64,000 nt of DNA from Rhizobium hidalgonense (GTDB taxonomy: Bacteria > Pseudomonadota > Alphaproteobacteria > Rhizobiales > Rhizobiaceae): positions 203,822 through 267,821 of the forward strand of contig NZ_LODW01000139.1 of assembly GCF_002914525.1 (NCBI RefSeq). The letters run 5' to 3'. How positions within the stretch are numbered: the stretch's first letter is position 1; the number at the start of each line of letters is the position of its first letter. Below are positions 54,524 to 63,812 of the stretch, one piece after another. The position numbers were made by a program, and so were the translations under genes. The notes beneath the pieces were generated by a model. The model was not told the origin of the DNA, ran no database searches, and saw only the letters and a list, made by a program, of their open reading frames with translations.

Positions 54524-55435
54524 TCACCCTAGCAAAGGCGATCCGTTCAAAGTCGAAATCATGTGCTCGATGAAGGCGCGAACGCGGTGCGGCAATGGCC
54601 CGCCTCCAACATAGATTGCATGGACCAGTTCCAGGTCTCCCGGATTATGCTCCTCGAGCAATGGAACAAGCCGCCCCGTAGCGATCTCGTCGGCCACATG
54701 GAAGAAACCGACGCGGGCGATGCCAGCGCCTGCCAGTGCCATTTGTTTCATTGTCTCGCCGTTGTTCACGACGATGCGGCCCGTGACCGGTTGGGCGATT
54801 TCCCGGCCGTCGACGAGAAATGGCCAGGAGGGTCTTGCACGCCGAAAGTTGAAAGTCAGGCAGTCGTGATGTTCGAGATCGGCCGGGACCACGGGAGGCT
54901 CTCGCCGCGCCAGATAGCTCGGCGCGGCGCAAACGACGCGTCGGCTTTGCCCCAGCTTTCGCGCGATCAAGCCGCTATCCGGCAGATTGCCCATCCGGAT
55001 GGCGACATCCGTTTTCTCGGCAACCAGATCGACAATGCCGTCGGTGAAACTGAGATCGACGATCAGATCGGGATTGCGGGCGATGAATTCCGGCATGGCC
55101 GGCGCCACGAACATCGTGCCGAACGGAACTGCCGCGTTGATCCTGAGCCGCCCGCGCACGGCGCGTCCCGCCGCCTGCTGATCGGCGTCGTTCAGTTCCT
55201 GCAGGATCTTCAACGCGGCGTGATGATAGGCCTCGCCTTCTTCCGTGAGCGTCAGAGCGCGGGTCGTTCGCACCAGGAGCCGCGCGCCGAGCCTGGCTTC
55301 CAGGCGTGCAATCAGTTTGCTCACCGCTGACGGAGTGATGTCGAGATTGCGGGCGGCGGCGGAGAAGCCCCCGTCCTGCACGACGCGTGCAAACACTTCC
55401 ATCTCGCCGGAGCGTTCCATCAGGATCCGCGGCAT
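54524..55435 (-). CDS. LysR-family regulator
   Basis: This 303-aa LysR regulator has an N-terminal wHTH (MEVFARVVQDGGFSAAARNLDITPSAVSKLIARLEARLGARLLVRTTR) and an effector domain with the CrgA/AaeR-like pattern GRLRINAAVPFGTMFVAPAMPEF. It is divergent, with a 97-bp gap, from the short-chain dehydrogenase gene that it probably controls. The 180 bp downstream hold nothing recognisable. Confidence 0.92.
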   Translation of the reverse strand: MPRILMERSGEMEVFARVVQDGGFSAAARNLDITPSAVSKLIARLEARLGARLLVRTTRALTLTEEGEAYHHAALKILQELNDADQQAAGRAVRGRLRINAAVPFGTMFVAPAMPEFIARNPDLIVDLSFTDGIVDLVAEKTDVAIRMGNLPDSGLIARKLGQSRRVVCAAPSYLARREPPVVPADLEHHDCLTFNFRRARPSWPFLVDGREIAQPVTGRIVVNNGETMKQMALAGAGIARVGFFHVADEIATGRLVPLLEEHNPGDLELVHAIYVGGGPLPHRVRAFIEHMISTLNGSPLLG

Positions 55436-55532
55436 TGATGATCCTCATTCACAAGAGCATGTCCTTTGCAGGCAATAGTGCCGCCTGCCGGTAAATCATA
55501 AATTACTTCCATCAACAATCTGGAGACACGAC

Positions 55533-56324
55533 ATGGATCTGCAACTCACCGGCAAAACCACCCTCGTTACCGGTGCCACGGCTGGCATCGGCCTTGAAAT
55601 CGCCCGCACACTTGCCGGAGAAGGCGCTCGCGTCGTCATTACCGGGCGAGACCGCAACAAGCTCGACAGCGCGATTGCCGACATCAACGCATCGACTGGA
55701 GGCGAAATCATCGGAGTGCTGGCAGACGCTGCAAGCGCCGAGGGTGCCGCGATCATCGCCAAGGCCGAGCCTTCGGTCGATATCCTCGTCAACAATCTCG
55801 GCATCTATGAAAGCAAGGCCTTCGGAGCCATCACCGATGCCGACTGGAGCCATCTGTTCGATGTCAACGTGATGAGCGGCGTGCGCCTGTCCCGGACCTA
55901 TCTTCCCGGCATGCTGGAGCGCAACTGGGGCCGCATCATCTTCATTTCGAGCGAGTCGGGCCTTGCCATCCCGCAGGACATGATCCACTACGCAACCACC
56001 AAGACGGCACAGCTTTCGATCGCGCGCGGATTGGCGCAACTGACCCGCAGCACCAACGTCACGGTCAATTCCGTCCTGCCGGGACCGACGCGTTCGGAAG
56101 GCATCGAGGCCTTCCTGCGCAGTCAGGCAAGCGATCCGTCCGCACCAATCAAGCAGATCGAAACCGAGTTCTTCGCCACCGCCCGCTCGGCTTCGATCCT
56201 GCAGCGCATGGTGGAAGCCGAAGAGGTTGCAAATCTCGTCGCCTATCTCGCCAGCCCCCGATCATCTGCCACGAATGGTGCTGCTCTGCGCGCCGAAGGC
56301 GGTCTCGTCAACACCATCGCCTGA
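55533..56324 (+). CDS. Short-chain dehydrogenase/reductase
   Basis: This 263-aa classical SDR has the cofactor motif TGATAGIG (residues about 14-21), NNLG for the usual NNAG, catalytic Ser (FISSESG) and YxxxK (YATTK). The basic residues GRDRNK after strand 2 suggest NADP(H). GGAGA precedes the ATG. It is divergent from the LysR gene. Substrate is unknown. Confidence 0.9.
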   Translation: MDLQLTGKTTLVTGATAGIGLEIARTLAGEGARVVITGRDRNKLDSAIADINASTGGEIIGVLADAASAEGAAIIAKAEPSVDILVNNLGIYESKAFGAITDADWSHLFDVNVMSGVRLSRTYLPGMLERNWGRIIFISSESGLAIPQDMIHYATTKTAQLSIARGLAQLTRSTNVTVNSVLPGPTRSEGIEAFLRSQASDPSAPIKQIETEFFATARSASILQRMVEAEEVANLVAYLASPRSSATNGAALRAEGGLVNTIA

Positions 56325-56336
56325 GCACGGCTCTCC

Positions 56337-56384
56337 TGGCTGCCCGAATGCGCCCGCACATCCAGTAAAGTCAAGGCTGCCTGA
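56337..56384 (+). repeat. 48-bp direct repeat, copy 2 (agaL2 3'-end duplicate)
   Basis: TGGCTGCCCGAATG... through GGCTGCCTGA repeats the end of agaL2 with two G-to-C differences. It starts 13 bp after the SDR stop and belongs to no gene. Homology ends exactly at the stop codon; the agaL2 terminator is not copied. Confidence 0.9.
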
Positions 56385-56480
56385 GCCCGTAACCGCGCTT
56401 ATCAACTTTGCTCGGTTCGCTGTGCCTAAGTTACCGGGTCCGGGCGCATCGAATCTGTGAAGCGCCCGGCCCGCCGAGGC

Positions 56481-57524
56481 CTACGACAGCTTCCGGATGG
56501 TGCCGTAGATGATGTTGCGGTTGGCACCGAACCAGACTTTGCTTTCAACCGTGTTTTCTGGCGCACTGCTTCTGGCAATGCGCCACATGTCGGCCTCGGA
56601 GCGCTGCAGGAGCTCCCAGTTCATATAGGATTCCATGTATCCGTCATCGGCCATCTCGTCGGAGAAGTTGGCAAACAGAAAGACGCCGCCCGGTTTCAGC
56701 ATCTCCATGCAGATCTGGGTCAGTCGGATTGCGACTTTATCGGTGAGGTAATCGTACAGTCCTGCTGCGTAGATGAGATCGAATGTGCCAATCTGATGCT
56801 TTCGCGCCAGCAGGCCGCGCACGGATCCATCGATAGGCTCGACAGCCGTCCCATGGAATTGGCTCGAGATCGAGCCGATGCTTTGGGGATCCTGATCCAG
56901 GGCAACCCAGCGTTTGAGCCGGCCCTCTGCCAGTGCCGTTGATGCCTCCGCTTCGCGAAGGTGACCGGCGGCAATCGCCAGGATCTCGGTATCGCCACCG
57001 GTTCGCGCGGCGGTCTCGTCAACGGTGCGGGTCAGGATGTCGCGACGTTCCCTGACGGCGACCGGGCCGGGCGCGTTGATCGTGTATTCGAAAATATCGA
57101 GACCGAGATGGGTGGATCTGGCCACTTCTTCGGCCACCGCCGGATGTCCATAAATAAAGTCTATCAGACTGGCATCACCGGAATAACCGCGCGGTTTTTC
57201 AAAGGACCAGCGCGTGAACGGGCATTGCTGCAGGATCTTTGCCGAGGGATGGGCCTGAATCAGCGGGATGAGCTTCTGCCACACGGCCGCGCCGCATTTT
57301 TGGCGGACGTCGTGGAGCTGACCGATCAGCCACCTGACGGCCTCGGGCAGGTCTTTGCCGGCGGCGAACCGCTGCATTGCAAGGCTGATGACAATTGCAA
57401 ACTCGGCCTCTGCAGTGCGCAGCAGGCCTGTTTGGTGATCCTGGCTGGGTGAGAGGAAGTTATTGCTGACGGACTGCGGGGTGATCAAGCTTTGGCCATC
57501 AAGAGAAAAGAGCGGCTGTGCCAC
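56481..57524 (-). CDS. SAM-dependent methyltransferase, PhcB-like
   Basis: This 347-aa protein has a helical N-terminal part with QQCPFTRWSFEKPRGYSGDASLIDFIYG and a class I methyltransferase core. The core shows EILAIAAGHLREAE (motif I region), WVALDQDPQSIGSI, FDLIYAAGLYDYLTDKVA and LKPGGVFLFANF. Relatives are often named 3-hydroxypalmitate methyl ester biosynthesis (PhcB-like) proteins, a link I hold only weakly. GTG start at 57524 after GAGG. It is divergent from the GGDEF-EAL gene. Confidence 0.75.
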   Translation of the reverse strand: MAQPLFSLDGQSLITPQSVSNNFLSPSQDHQTGLLRTAEAEFAIVISLAMQRFAAGKDLPEAVRWLIGQLHDVRQKCGAAVWQKLIPLIQAHPSAKILQQCPFTRWSFEKPRGYSGDASLIDFIYGHPAVAEEVARSTHLGLDIFEYTINAPGPVAVRERRDILTRTVDETAARTGGDTEILAIAAGHLREAEASTALAEGRLKRWVALDQDPQSIGSISSQFHGTAVEPIDGSVRGLLARKHQIGTFDLIYAAGLYDYLTDKVAIRLTQICMEMLKPGGVFLFANFSDEMADDGYMESYMNWELLQRSEADMWRIARSSAPENTVESKVWFGANRNIIYGTIRKLS

Positions 57525-57780
57525 GGAACCTCACTGGTAAATAACAACTTAAGAGATAAGATAAAATCCTCAGCATTCTCTTAACGTCAAGTCAAGGTCT
57601 GCGGCAGTGGCCGCCACTGGACCACTTAATTTTAGAAAATATTAGTGAAGCCGAGAGATACACTGCCGGCTTCGGCGCTGTTCGAGTGTTATCGGTTGAT
57701 GTGGGGTCGGCGTCGGGCTATCCAATTCAGCTGGCGGTCTGCGTAGGGCAACTGCTGCAAGATTGTTGGGTGGCAGGGGC
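57525..57780. promoter_or_regulatory. AT-rich divergent promoter region
   Basis: This 256-bp gap between the divergent methyltransferase and GGDEF-EAL genes is notably AT-rich for this genome around 57536-57660. No ORF or strong palindrome is seen, so it presumably holds both promoters. Confidence 0.4.
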
Positions 57781-59781
57781 ATGATGCACGTGTTAGCCGA
57801 GACGGCAGTCGCCACCATGCGGCCGACGCTGTCGCCAGAACGGTTGCGTCGTCTGTATAAGCATCGGAGCGAGAGCGGCCGAAAATGCGCGACCCGCAGC
57901 GGCCTCTGGATCGCGGTGGCAGCTTACCTCGCCTATGCTTTCACGGACTATCTTTTTATCGGCGATGTCGTTCGCTACACGGTCGCTGGCCGGGTGGCGG
58001 TGAGCGCCGGTGCTCTCTGCATGCTGGAACTCCTGCTCTACCGCAAGGCAAAAGCCGATACGGTCGACATGGCCGCGGCGGCGTCCGTGCTGGCCGCTTA
58101 TCTTGTCTGGCTTCTCACCGCCCAGATGACCACGGTCAGGGAGGCGTTCTCCTATTATATGGTTTTTGGCGCGATCTTCATGATGAGCGTCAACCTGTTC
58201 TTCAGTTTCCGGTTTCCGCTTGCCCTGGCGGCCTCCGTCACCAACATGCTCATCTTCATCGGCGCCCTCTGTCTGTTCGCGCCGATGTTGCTTGTCCACA
58301 AGCTGATCCTCGGTGCCTTCTGTATTTCCTGCTTTATTTTCACCTCTTACGTGAACCTTCAGCTGAACAGGGAGCGCTATAAGGTCTTCCTGAATGCGCT
58401 TGAAGCCAGTCTGCAGCAGGCGGCCGCCGAGGAAAGGGGCAGGGCGCTTTTGCACCTCTCGAATACGGATTCGTTGACGGGCCTGGAAAATCGCCGGGCA
58501 ATCGATCAGCGCCTGCGCGACTATTGGCAACGCTGGCAGGACAAAAGAGCGCCCTTTGCCGTGCTGCTGATCGATGTCGATTACTTCAAGCACTATAACG
58601 ACTGCTATGGCCACCAGGAAGGTGACCGGTGCCTGGTGGCGGTATCCCAGCTTCTCCAGAGCGTGGCCTCGTCCTACGGCTCGATCATCGGACGGTACGG
58701 CGGTGAGGAATTCATCGTCATCACACCCATGCACAATTCGGAAAGGGCGGCCGCACTCGCAGAAGCAATGTGTGCCGCCGTCCGCGCGCTGGCGTGGCCA
58801 CACGAGCACCGGCGGGACGGCACCACCGTCATCACCGTCAGTGTCGGCGTCTCCTATACCCGGGACCACACCAAGCAGGTCGACAAGGTCATTCATGAAG
58901 CCGACCGCGCGCTTTATGCCGCCAAGGCAACCGGTCGAAACACCGTCGTGGTCTTCGATCCTAACGACCCGCAGAGCAGCGATGACAGCGAGGATATCGC
59001 CGCGACCCTGAAGATCGCGCTTGAACACGGCCTCGTCTCCCTCGTCTATCAGCCGATCCGTAACGTCCAGACCGGCGATATGGACGGTGTAGAAGCTTTG
59101 ATGCGTTTGAGGATGCTGGACGGAACCGCCGTACCGCCGGATAAATTTATCCCGGTTGCCGAAAGGACAGGTTCGATCGTTAAACTCGGCCGCTGGGCAA
59201 TTCGTACTGTTTGCCGGGACCTGTTGGCAGGCGACCTGGTGCAGGTTGCCAGCGTCAACGTTTCGCCGATCGAACTGAAAACGCCGGGTTTCGCCAGCTA
59301 TGTCGCTGCAACACTGGCGGAATTCGACGTGGCGGGCGCCAGGCTTGCTTTCGAAATTACCGAAGGCGTGGAGCTGGAAATCGACCAGGACCTGGTTCGC
59401 TGCATCAGCGACCTGAGGGCGCTCGGCGCTCAAGTCTGGCTCGACGACTTCGGCACAGGCTTCGCAGGGCTCTCGTGGCTTCGACTGATCGACTTCGACA
59501 CCGTCAAGATCGATCGATCCTTCCTCCATGACAGCAACACGGAGAGAGGCAAGAGGATGCTGCTCGACATCATCAGCCTGCTGCGCAATCGCGGTGTCAG
59601 GATCCTCGTTGAAGGCGTCGAGACGATCGAACATCAGCTGCTGATGCAGCAATACGGCATCAACCAGATCCAGGGATATTACATCGGCCGGCCGGCGCCG
59701 GCCGCTCGGCTGGAAACGGGTAACGTGCTGCCGTTCAGCAGGAACCTTGATTCCAAACGTCTGTCGCGGAATGGGCCATAG
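57781..59781 (+). CDS. Membrane GGDEF-EAL c-di-GMP enzyme
   Basis: This 666-aa protein has an N-terminal membrane sensor (about six TM helices, residues 30-200). A GGDEF domain follows (about 220-385) with active-site GGEEF and no RxxD inhibitory site upstream of it. An EAL domain (about 405-655) follows with EALMRLR, NVSPIELK, FEITEG, DDFGTGF, KIDRSF, EGVET and QGYYIGRP. Both catalytic signatures are intact, so it could make and degrade c-di-GMP. ATG at 57781 after AGGGG. Confidence 0.93.
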   Translation: MMHVLAETAVATMRPTLSPERLRRLYKHRSESGRKCATRSGLWIAVAAYLAYAFTDYLFIGDVVRYTVAGRVAVSAGALCMLELLLYRKAKADTVDMAAAASVLAAYLVWLLTAQMTTVREAFSYYMVFGAIFMMSVNLFFSFRFPLALAASVTNMLIFIGALCLFAPMLLVHKLILGAFCISCFIFTSYVNLQLNRERYKVFLNALEASLQQAAAEERGRALLHLSNTDSLTGLENRRAIDQRLRDYWQRWQDKRAPFAVLLIDVDYFKHYNDCYGHQEGDRCLVAVSQLLQSVASSYGSIIGRYGGEEFIVITPMHNSERAAALAEAMCAAVRALAWPHEHRRDGTTVITVSVGVSYTRDHTKQVDKVIHEADRALYAAKATGRNTVVVFDPNDPQSSDDSEDIAATLKIALEHGLVSLVYQPIRNVQTGDMDGVEALMRLRMLDGTAVPPDKFIPVAERTGSIVKLGRWAIRTVCRDLLAGDLVQVASVNVSPIELKTPGFASYVAATLAEFDVAGARLAFEITEGVELEIDQDLVRCISDLRALGAQVWLDDFGTGFAGLSWLRLIDFDTVKIDRSFLHDSNTERGKRMLLDIISLLRNRGVRILVEGVETIEHQLLMQQYGINQIQGYYIGRPAPAARLETGNVLPFSRNLDSKRLSRNGP

Positions 59782-60083
59782 GCTCCGTTCCGGTCGAGGC
59801 GACGGATTTCCCAAGCGTCTTTGAGACCAAGCATCTTCGAGCCCAGGCATCGTTGAGACCTTCCACCGCCAGGCCATAGCTATCTGCAAGCGATGTTGGT
59901 TTGCAGGTCACGGCGCTGTGTGTGAAAGCGCCGATGCGCTTCATGTTCCTCCAGCCGACGACGCCAAATAGTTTTCTGCCGCTGCGCAGACCATCCAATT
60001 TCCCCCCTGCTTGCCAAAAAACCACAATTGCCTCACTTAGTTCACACATCCACCCTCGGCATGAAGAATTGGATCAACGCTGC
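59782..60083. other. Intergenic stretch without recognisable gene
   Basis: 302 bp between the GGDEF-EAL gene and the protease gene. I see no credible ORF, terminator or operator; it presumably contains the protease promoter. Confidence 0.4.
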
Positions 60084-62201
60084 ATGCGCATAGCTTACGT
60101 TTTTCTCGGTGCATTTCTTGCAATCGTACAGTCCGCCTCCGCTGAAGTCGCATCGCCGCCGGTTTTGGCGCCGCTGGAGCGACAGGCAGAAGCCGCGCAG
60201 TTGAGCGCGCAATTTCTCTCGCGCTACAGCTATAAGCCCGTTCCGCTCGACGATGCCTTGTCGGCGCGGGTGATGGATGGCTTCATCAAGTCGCTTGATC
60301 CGGATCGCATGCTCTTCCTGCAGGCCGATATCGACAAGTTCATGGCTGAGCGCAGCGAGATCGACGATGCGATCGAGCGCAAGGACCTGCAGATCCCGTT
60401 TGCGATCTTCAACGCCTATGAACAGCGTGTTGTCGACCGCATGACCTACGCGCGCAGCCTGCTGAAGCAGAATTTCGATTTCAGCGGCCAGGAGAATTAT
60501 TCGGTGCTGCGCGAGAAAGCGCCGTGGCCGCAGTCGCAAGCCGAGAGCGATGAGCTTTGGCGCAAACGCGTCAAAAGCGACTGGCTGCGGTTGAAGCTCG
60601 GCGGCAAGGCCGATGCGGCTATTCGCGACACGCTCGACAAACGCTATGAAAACACGCTCGAGCGCGCTTACAAATTCAAGAGCGACGACGTCTTCCAGTC
60701 GTTCATGGACGCCTATTCGAACGCGATCGATCCGCACACCGATTATTTCGGCGCCGCCGCCTCAGCCGATTTCGATGTGTCGATGAAGCTGTCGCTGTTC
60801 GGCATCGGGGCGGTGCTGCAGGAGCGCGACGACTATACGACGATCCGTGAGCTGGTGCCCGGCGGGCCGGCGCAGCTTTCCGGCAAGCTCGCGGTCGGAG
60901 ACCGGATCACCGGCGTCGGCCAGGGCAAGAATGGGCCGATCAAGGAAGTGGTGGGCACGCGCCTTGATGAAGTCGTGCAGATGATCCGCGGGAAAAAGGG
61001 CTCCGTCGTGCGCCTCGACATCCTGCCGGCCGATGCCGGCGCCGATGCCACGCATCGCGTCATCAGCCTGGTGCGCGATAAAATCAGTCTCGACAAGCAG
61101 GCCGCCAGGAATACCGTTCTGTCGGTCAAATCCGGTGACACCGAGCGCAAGATCGGCATCATTACCCTGCCGGTCTTCTATGAGGATTTTGAAGCCAAGG
61201 GCAAAGGCGACAAGGATTACAAAAGTGCCAGCCGCGATGTCGCCAAGCTTCTCGGCGAGCTGAAGCAGGAAAACGTCGACAGCGTTCTCATGGACCTGCG
61301 CAACAATGGCGGCGGTTCCTTGGACGAGGCGATCGATTTGACCGGCCTCTTCATCGGCAAGGGCCCGGTCGTCCAGCAGCGCCGCAGCGACGGCAAGATC
61401 GAGGTCAAAAGCTCGGATCTCGCCGAGCCCGTCTGGGCAGGCCCGATGGGTGTGCTGATCAATCGCGGCTCGGCCTCGGCTTCGGAGATTTTTGCCGCGG
61501 CGATCCAGGATTACGGCCGCGGCGTCATCGTCGGCGAACCCAGCTTCGGCAAGGGCACGGTTCAGACGGTCGTCGATCTCGACCAGATGGTTCACAACAG
61601 CAAACCCGAATATGGCGAGCTGAAGGTGACGATCGCCCAGTTCTTCCGGGTCAATGGCGGCACGACGCAGCTGCGCGGCGTCACCCCCGATATCACCCTG
61701 CCGGGATTGTCCGATCCGGAGAGCTTCGGCGAGACCAGCTATGACAACGCCCTGCCATGGGCGGAGATCAAGCCCGCCAAATACGCGCCCGAAGGCAATG
61801 TCGCGGCATTGCTGCCGGCCTTGCAGAGCCGCCATGATGCGCGGGTGAAGGGCGATCCGGATTTCCAGCGCCTGGTGAAAGACATTGCCGACCTGAAGGC
61901 GCAGCGCGAGAAAGGCATCGTCTCCCTGAATGAAGCCGAACGCCGCAAGGAAGCAGCGGCGCGCGAGAAGCGGTTCAAGGATCGGGCGCAGGCGAGCGAT
62001 GGCGACAACCCCGGTGGAGATGATGGTCTGGAGTCGGGCGAACGCAGCCTCAGCGCCGACATCGCCCTCGAAAATGCCCGCAAGAATGCCAAGGACGTCC
62101 TGCTCGACGAGGCCGCCGCCATTCTGGCAGACGAGGTGGGTCTGCATGACGGCGACCTGAATGCAGCCACCAAACCAGCGGCAAAGACCGACGCGAAATA
62201 G
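60084..62201 (+). CDS. prc: Tail-specific (C-terminal processing) protease
   Basis: This 705-aa S41 peptidase of the Prc/Tsp type has a signal peptide (RIAYVFLGAFLAIVQSASA), an N-terminal helical domain and a PDZ domain (about 215-310). The catalytic dyad is Ser in NRGSASASEIFAAAI and Lys in FGKGTVQT. A charged C-terminal domain follows. It degrades periplasmic proteins with nonpolar C-termini. ATG at 60084 has a weak ribosome-binding site; the open frame upstream has no signal peptide and is rejected. It is longer than CtpA-type enzymes (about 440 aa). Confidence 0.93.
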   Translation: MRIAYVFLGAFLAIVQSASAEVASPPVLAPLERQAEAAQLSAQFLSRYSYKPVPLDDALSARVMDGFIKSLDPDRMLFLQADIDKFMAERSEIDDAIERKDLQIPFAIFNAYEQRVVDRMTYARSLLKQNFDFSGQENYSVLREKAPWPQSQAESDELWRKRVKSDWLRLKLGGKADAAIRDTLDKRYENTLERAYKFKSDDVFQSFMDAYSNAIDPHTDYFGAAASADFDVSMKLSLFGIGAVLQERDDYTTIRELVPGGPAQLSGKLAVGDRITGVGQGKNGPIKEVVGTRLDEVVQMIRGKKGSVVRLDILPADAGADATHRVISLVRDKISLDKQAARNTVLSVKSGDTERKIGIITLPVFYEDFEAKGKGDKDYKSASRDVAKLLGELKQENVDSVLMDLRNNGGGSLDEAIDLTGLFIGKGPVVQQRRSDGKIEVKSSDLAEPVWAGPMGVLINRGSASASEIFAAAIQDYGRGVIVGEPSFGKGTVQTVVDLDQMVHNSKPEYGELKVTIAQFFRVNGGTTQLRGVTPDITLPGLSDPESFGETSYDNALPWAEIKPAKYAPEGNVAALLPALQSRHDARVKGDPDFQRLVKDIADLKAQREKGIVSLNEAERRKEAAAREKRFKDRAQASDGDNPGGDDGLESGERSLSADIALENARKNAKDVLLDEAAAILADEVGLHDGDLNAATKPAAKTDAK

Positions 62202-62267
62202 CCGGCCGCTGAGCTCGCCGCTGCGGGGCAGGGCGCGCCGGCCGGCGCCCCTCCTTGCGCCGATCCC

Positions 62268-62292
62268 ATATGTGCCTGTATAAGGCACATAT
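62268..62292. promoter_or_regulatory. Operator upstream of the Rrf2 gene
   Basis: ATATGTGCC-TGTATAA-GGCACATAT is a perfect inverted repeat with 9-bp arms ending 10 bp before the rrf2-type start codon. Its position over the promoter/leader fits autorepression by the encoded Rrf2 protein. Confidence 0.75.
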
Positions 62293-62302
62293 CGAGGACG
62301 CC

Positions 62303-62728
62303 ATGAACACCCGCTTTGCCGTCGCCACCCACATCCTGACCTTTCTTCAGTCCCAGGAAGGGTCCCCCGCGTCCTCCGAGCTGATTGCATCGAGCGTCAA
62401 CACCAATCCGACGCTCATCCGGCGGCTGCTGTCGCAGCTGGCCAAGGCCGGGTTGACGACCGCCCAGATGGGCAGCGGCGGCGGCGCCTTGCTGGCCCGG
62501 CCGGGCACCTCGATCACGCTGCTCGATGTGCACAGGGCGATCGACGAAGGCCACGTCATTTTCCCGCTGCATCAGCAGCCGAACCCGCAATGCCCGGTCG
62601 GCCGCAACATCAACAAGGTTTTGCACGGCCGCATCGCCGCGGTCGAACAGGCGATGGAGCGTGAGCTCGCACGCACCACCATCGCCGATCTCGCCACCGA
62701 TATTTCAGCCATCAATTCAGCCGCTTGA
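62303..62728 (+). CDS. Rrf2-family transcriptional regulator
   Basis: This 141-aa Rrf2 protein has an N-terminal wHTH (FAVATHILTFLQSQEGSPASSELIASSVNTNPTLIRRLLSQLAKAGLTTAQMGSGGGALLARPG). It has one Cys (NPQCPVG), not the three-Cys cluster of IscR/NsrR, so an Fe-S cluster is unlikely. It resembles YwnA-type repressors. It precedes the secreted SnoaL-like gene by 90 bp, whose promoter carries related ATATGT half-sites. Confidence 0.88.
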   Translation: MNTRFAVATHILTFLQSQEGSPASSELIASSVNTNPTLIRRLLSQLAKAGLTTAQMGSGGGALLARPGTSITLLDVHRAIDEGHVIFPLHQQPNPQCPVGRNINKVLHGRIAAVEQAMERELARTTIADLATDISAINSAA

Positions 62729-62768
62729 TCGAAAAGCCGATGTTTCGCGCGCGTCACAGCTTTACATT

Positions 62769-62820
62769 GATATGTAACAGAGATAGATACATATCGTCTG
62801 TTACAGGAATGGTTACATAT
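62769..62820. promoter_or_regulatory. Multiple ATATGT half-sites before the SnoaL-like gene
   Basis: GATATGTA (62769-62776) and TACATATC (62788-62795) form an 8-bp inverted repeat. CTGTTACAG (62798-62806) and GTTACATAT (62812-62820) follow, running into the start codon. The ATATGT core is shared with the perfect operator at 62268-62292, suggesting that the Rrf2 regulator also controls this gene. Confidence 0.6.
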
Positions 62821-63685
62821 GATGAAGACCAGCTTCCCGCGCCGCACCGTGCTTGCGATGGCGGCAATCCTCCCTCTCGCAGGTGGCCTCAAGGTCACCT
62901 CCGCCCATGCAACGGAGACCCTAATGACCCAGCAGGAAAAACAGGTCGTCGACCTTCTCAAATCGATCGAAACCGGCGCGGCCGAGCCGGTCGGCGTGAT
63001 CAATCCGGAAAAATACATTCAGCACAATCTCGGCGCGGCCGACGGGCTCAAGGGTTTCGGCGAGCTGCTTGCGGCGCTGCCGAAGGGATCGGCCAAGGTG
63101 AATACCCTGCGCGTCTTCCAGGACGGCGATTTCGTTTTCGCCCATAGCGAATATGAATTCTTCGGACCGAAGATCGGCTTCGATATCTTCCGCTTCGAAA
63201 ACGGCAAGATCGTTGAACACTGGGACAATCTCCAGCAGACCGCAGGCCCGAACCCCAGCGGCAACACCATGATCGATGGCCCCACCCAAGCCAAAGACCT
63301 CGCCGGCACCGAGACCAACAAGAAACTGGTGTCCACTTTCGTCGACGACATTCTCGTCAACGGCCGCATGGAAAAGCTCGCCGGCTATTTCGACGGTGAC
63401 AACTATATCCAGCACAACCCTGAGATCGCCAACGGCCTGTCGGGCCTCGGTGCAGCGCTGAAGGCGATGGCGCAAGCCGGCGTCACCATGAAATACGACA
63501 CCGTCCACAAGGTGCTCGGCAAGGGCAATTTTGTCCTGACCGTCAGCGAAGGCGCATTCGCCGGCAAGCCGACCTCGTTTTACGACCTGTTCCGGGTCGA
63601 GAACGGCAAGATCGCCGAGCATTGGGACACGATCGAAGCCATCCCGGCCAAGGCCGACTGGAAGAACCAGAACGGCAAGTTCTGA
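62819..63685 (+). CDS. Secreted protein with two SnoaL/NTF2-like domains
   Basis: This 288-aa protein has a Tat-like signal (FPRRTVLAMAAILPLAGG) and two tandem SnoaL-like domains (about 40-150 and 165-280). Each carries the pair YIQHN and FDIFRFENGKIVEHWD (first) or YDLFRVENGKIAEHWD (second). SnoaL-like proteins bind or isomerise small molecules; the ligand here is unknown. Start at ATG 62819 or 62822. It is probably controlled by the adjacent Rrf2 regulator. Confidence 0.85.
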   Translation: MMKTSFPRRTVLAMAAILPLAGGLKVTSAHATETLMTQQEKQVVDLLKSIETGAAEPVGVINPEKYIQHNLGAADGLKGFGELLAALPKGSAKVNTLRVFQDGDFVFAHSEYEFFGPKIGFDIFRFENGKIVEHWDNLQQTAGPNPSGNTMIDGPTQAKDLAGTETNKKLVSTFVDDILVNGRMEKLAGYFDGDNYIQHNPEIANGLSGLGAALKAMAQAGVTMKYDTVHKVLGKGNFVLTVSEGAFAGKPTSFYDLFRVENGKIAEHWDTIEAIPAKADWKNQNGKF

Positions 63686-63718
63686 CAGCCAACGCACCTG
63701 TGACGGGCCTTAGATCTA

Positions 63719-63763
63719 CGCATGTCGTTGTCGTAAAACCGCTGCACAGTTTTGCGCGACATA
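63719..63763. repeat. Common rhizobial intergenic palindrome
   Basis: CATGTCGTTGTCGTAAAAC and GTTTTGCGCGACATAG form the two halves of an imperfect palindrome. It matches the ACGCATGTCGTTGTC... family found between many Rhizobium genes. No function is established. Confidence 0.65.
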
Positions 63764-63767
63764 GTTC

Positions 63768-63787
63768 GCGGGGGCTTCGGCCCCCGC
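63768..63787. terminator. GC-rich hairpin with TTCG tetraloop
   Basis: GCGGGGGC-TTCG-GCCCCCGC is an 8-bp perfect stem closed by a stable tetraloop, between the SnoaL-like gene and the convergent araC fragment. No U-tract follows on either strand. Confidence 0.5.
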
Positions 63788-63812
63788 TCGCCGATCTGCA
63801 GACGGCCTCGGT

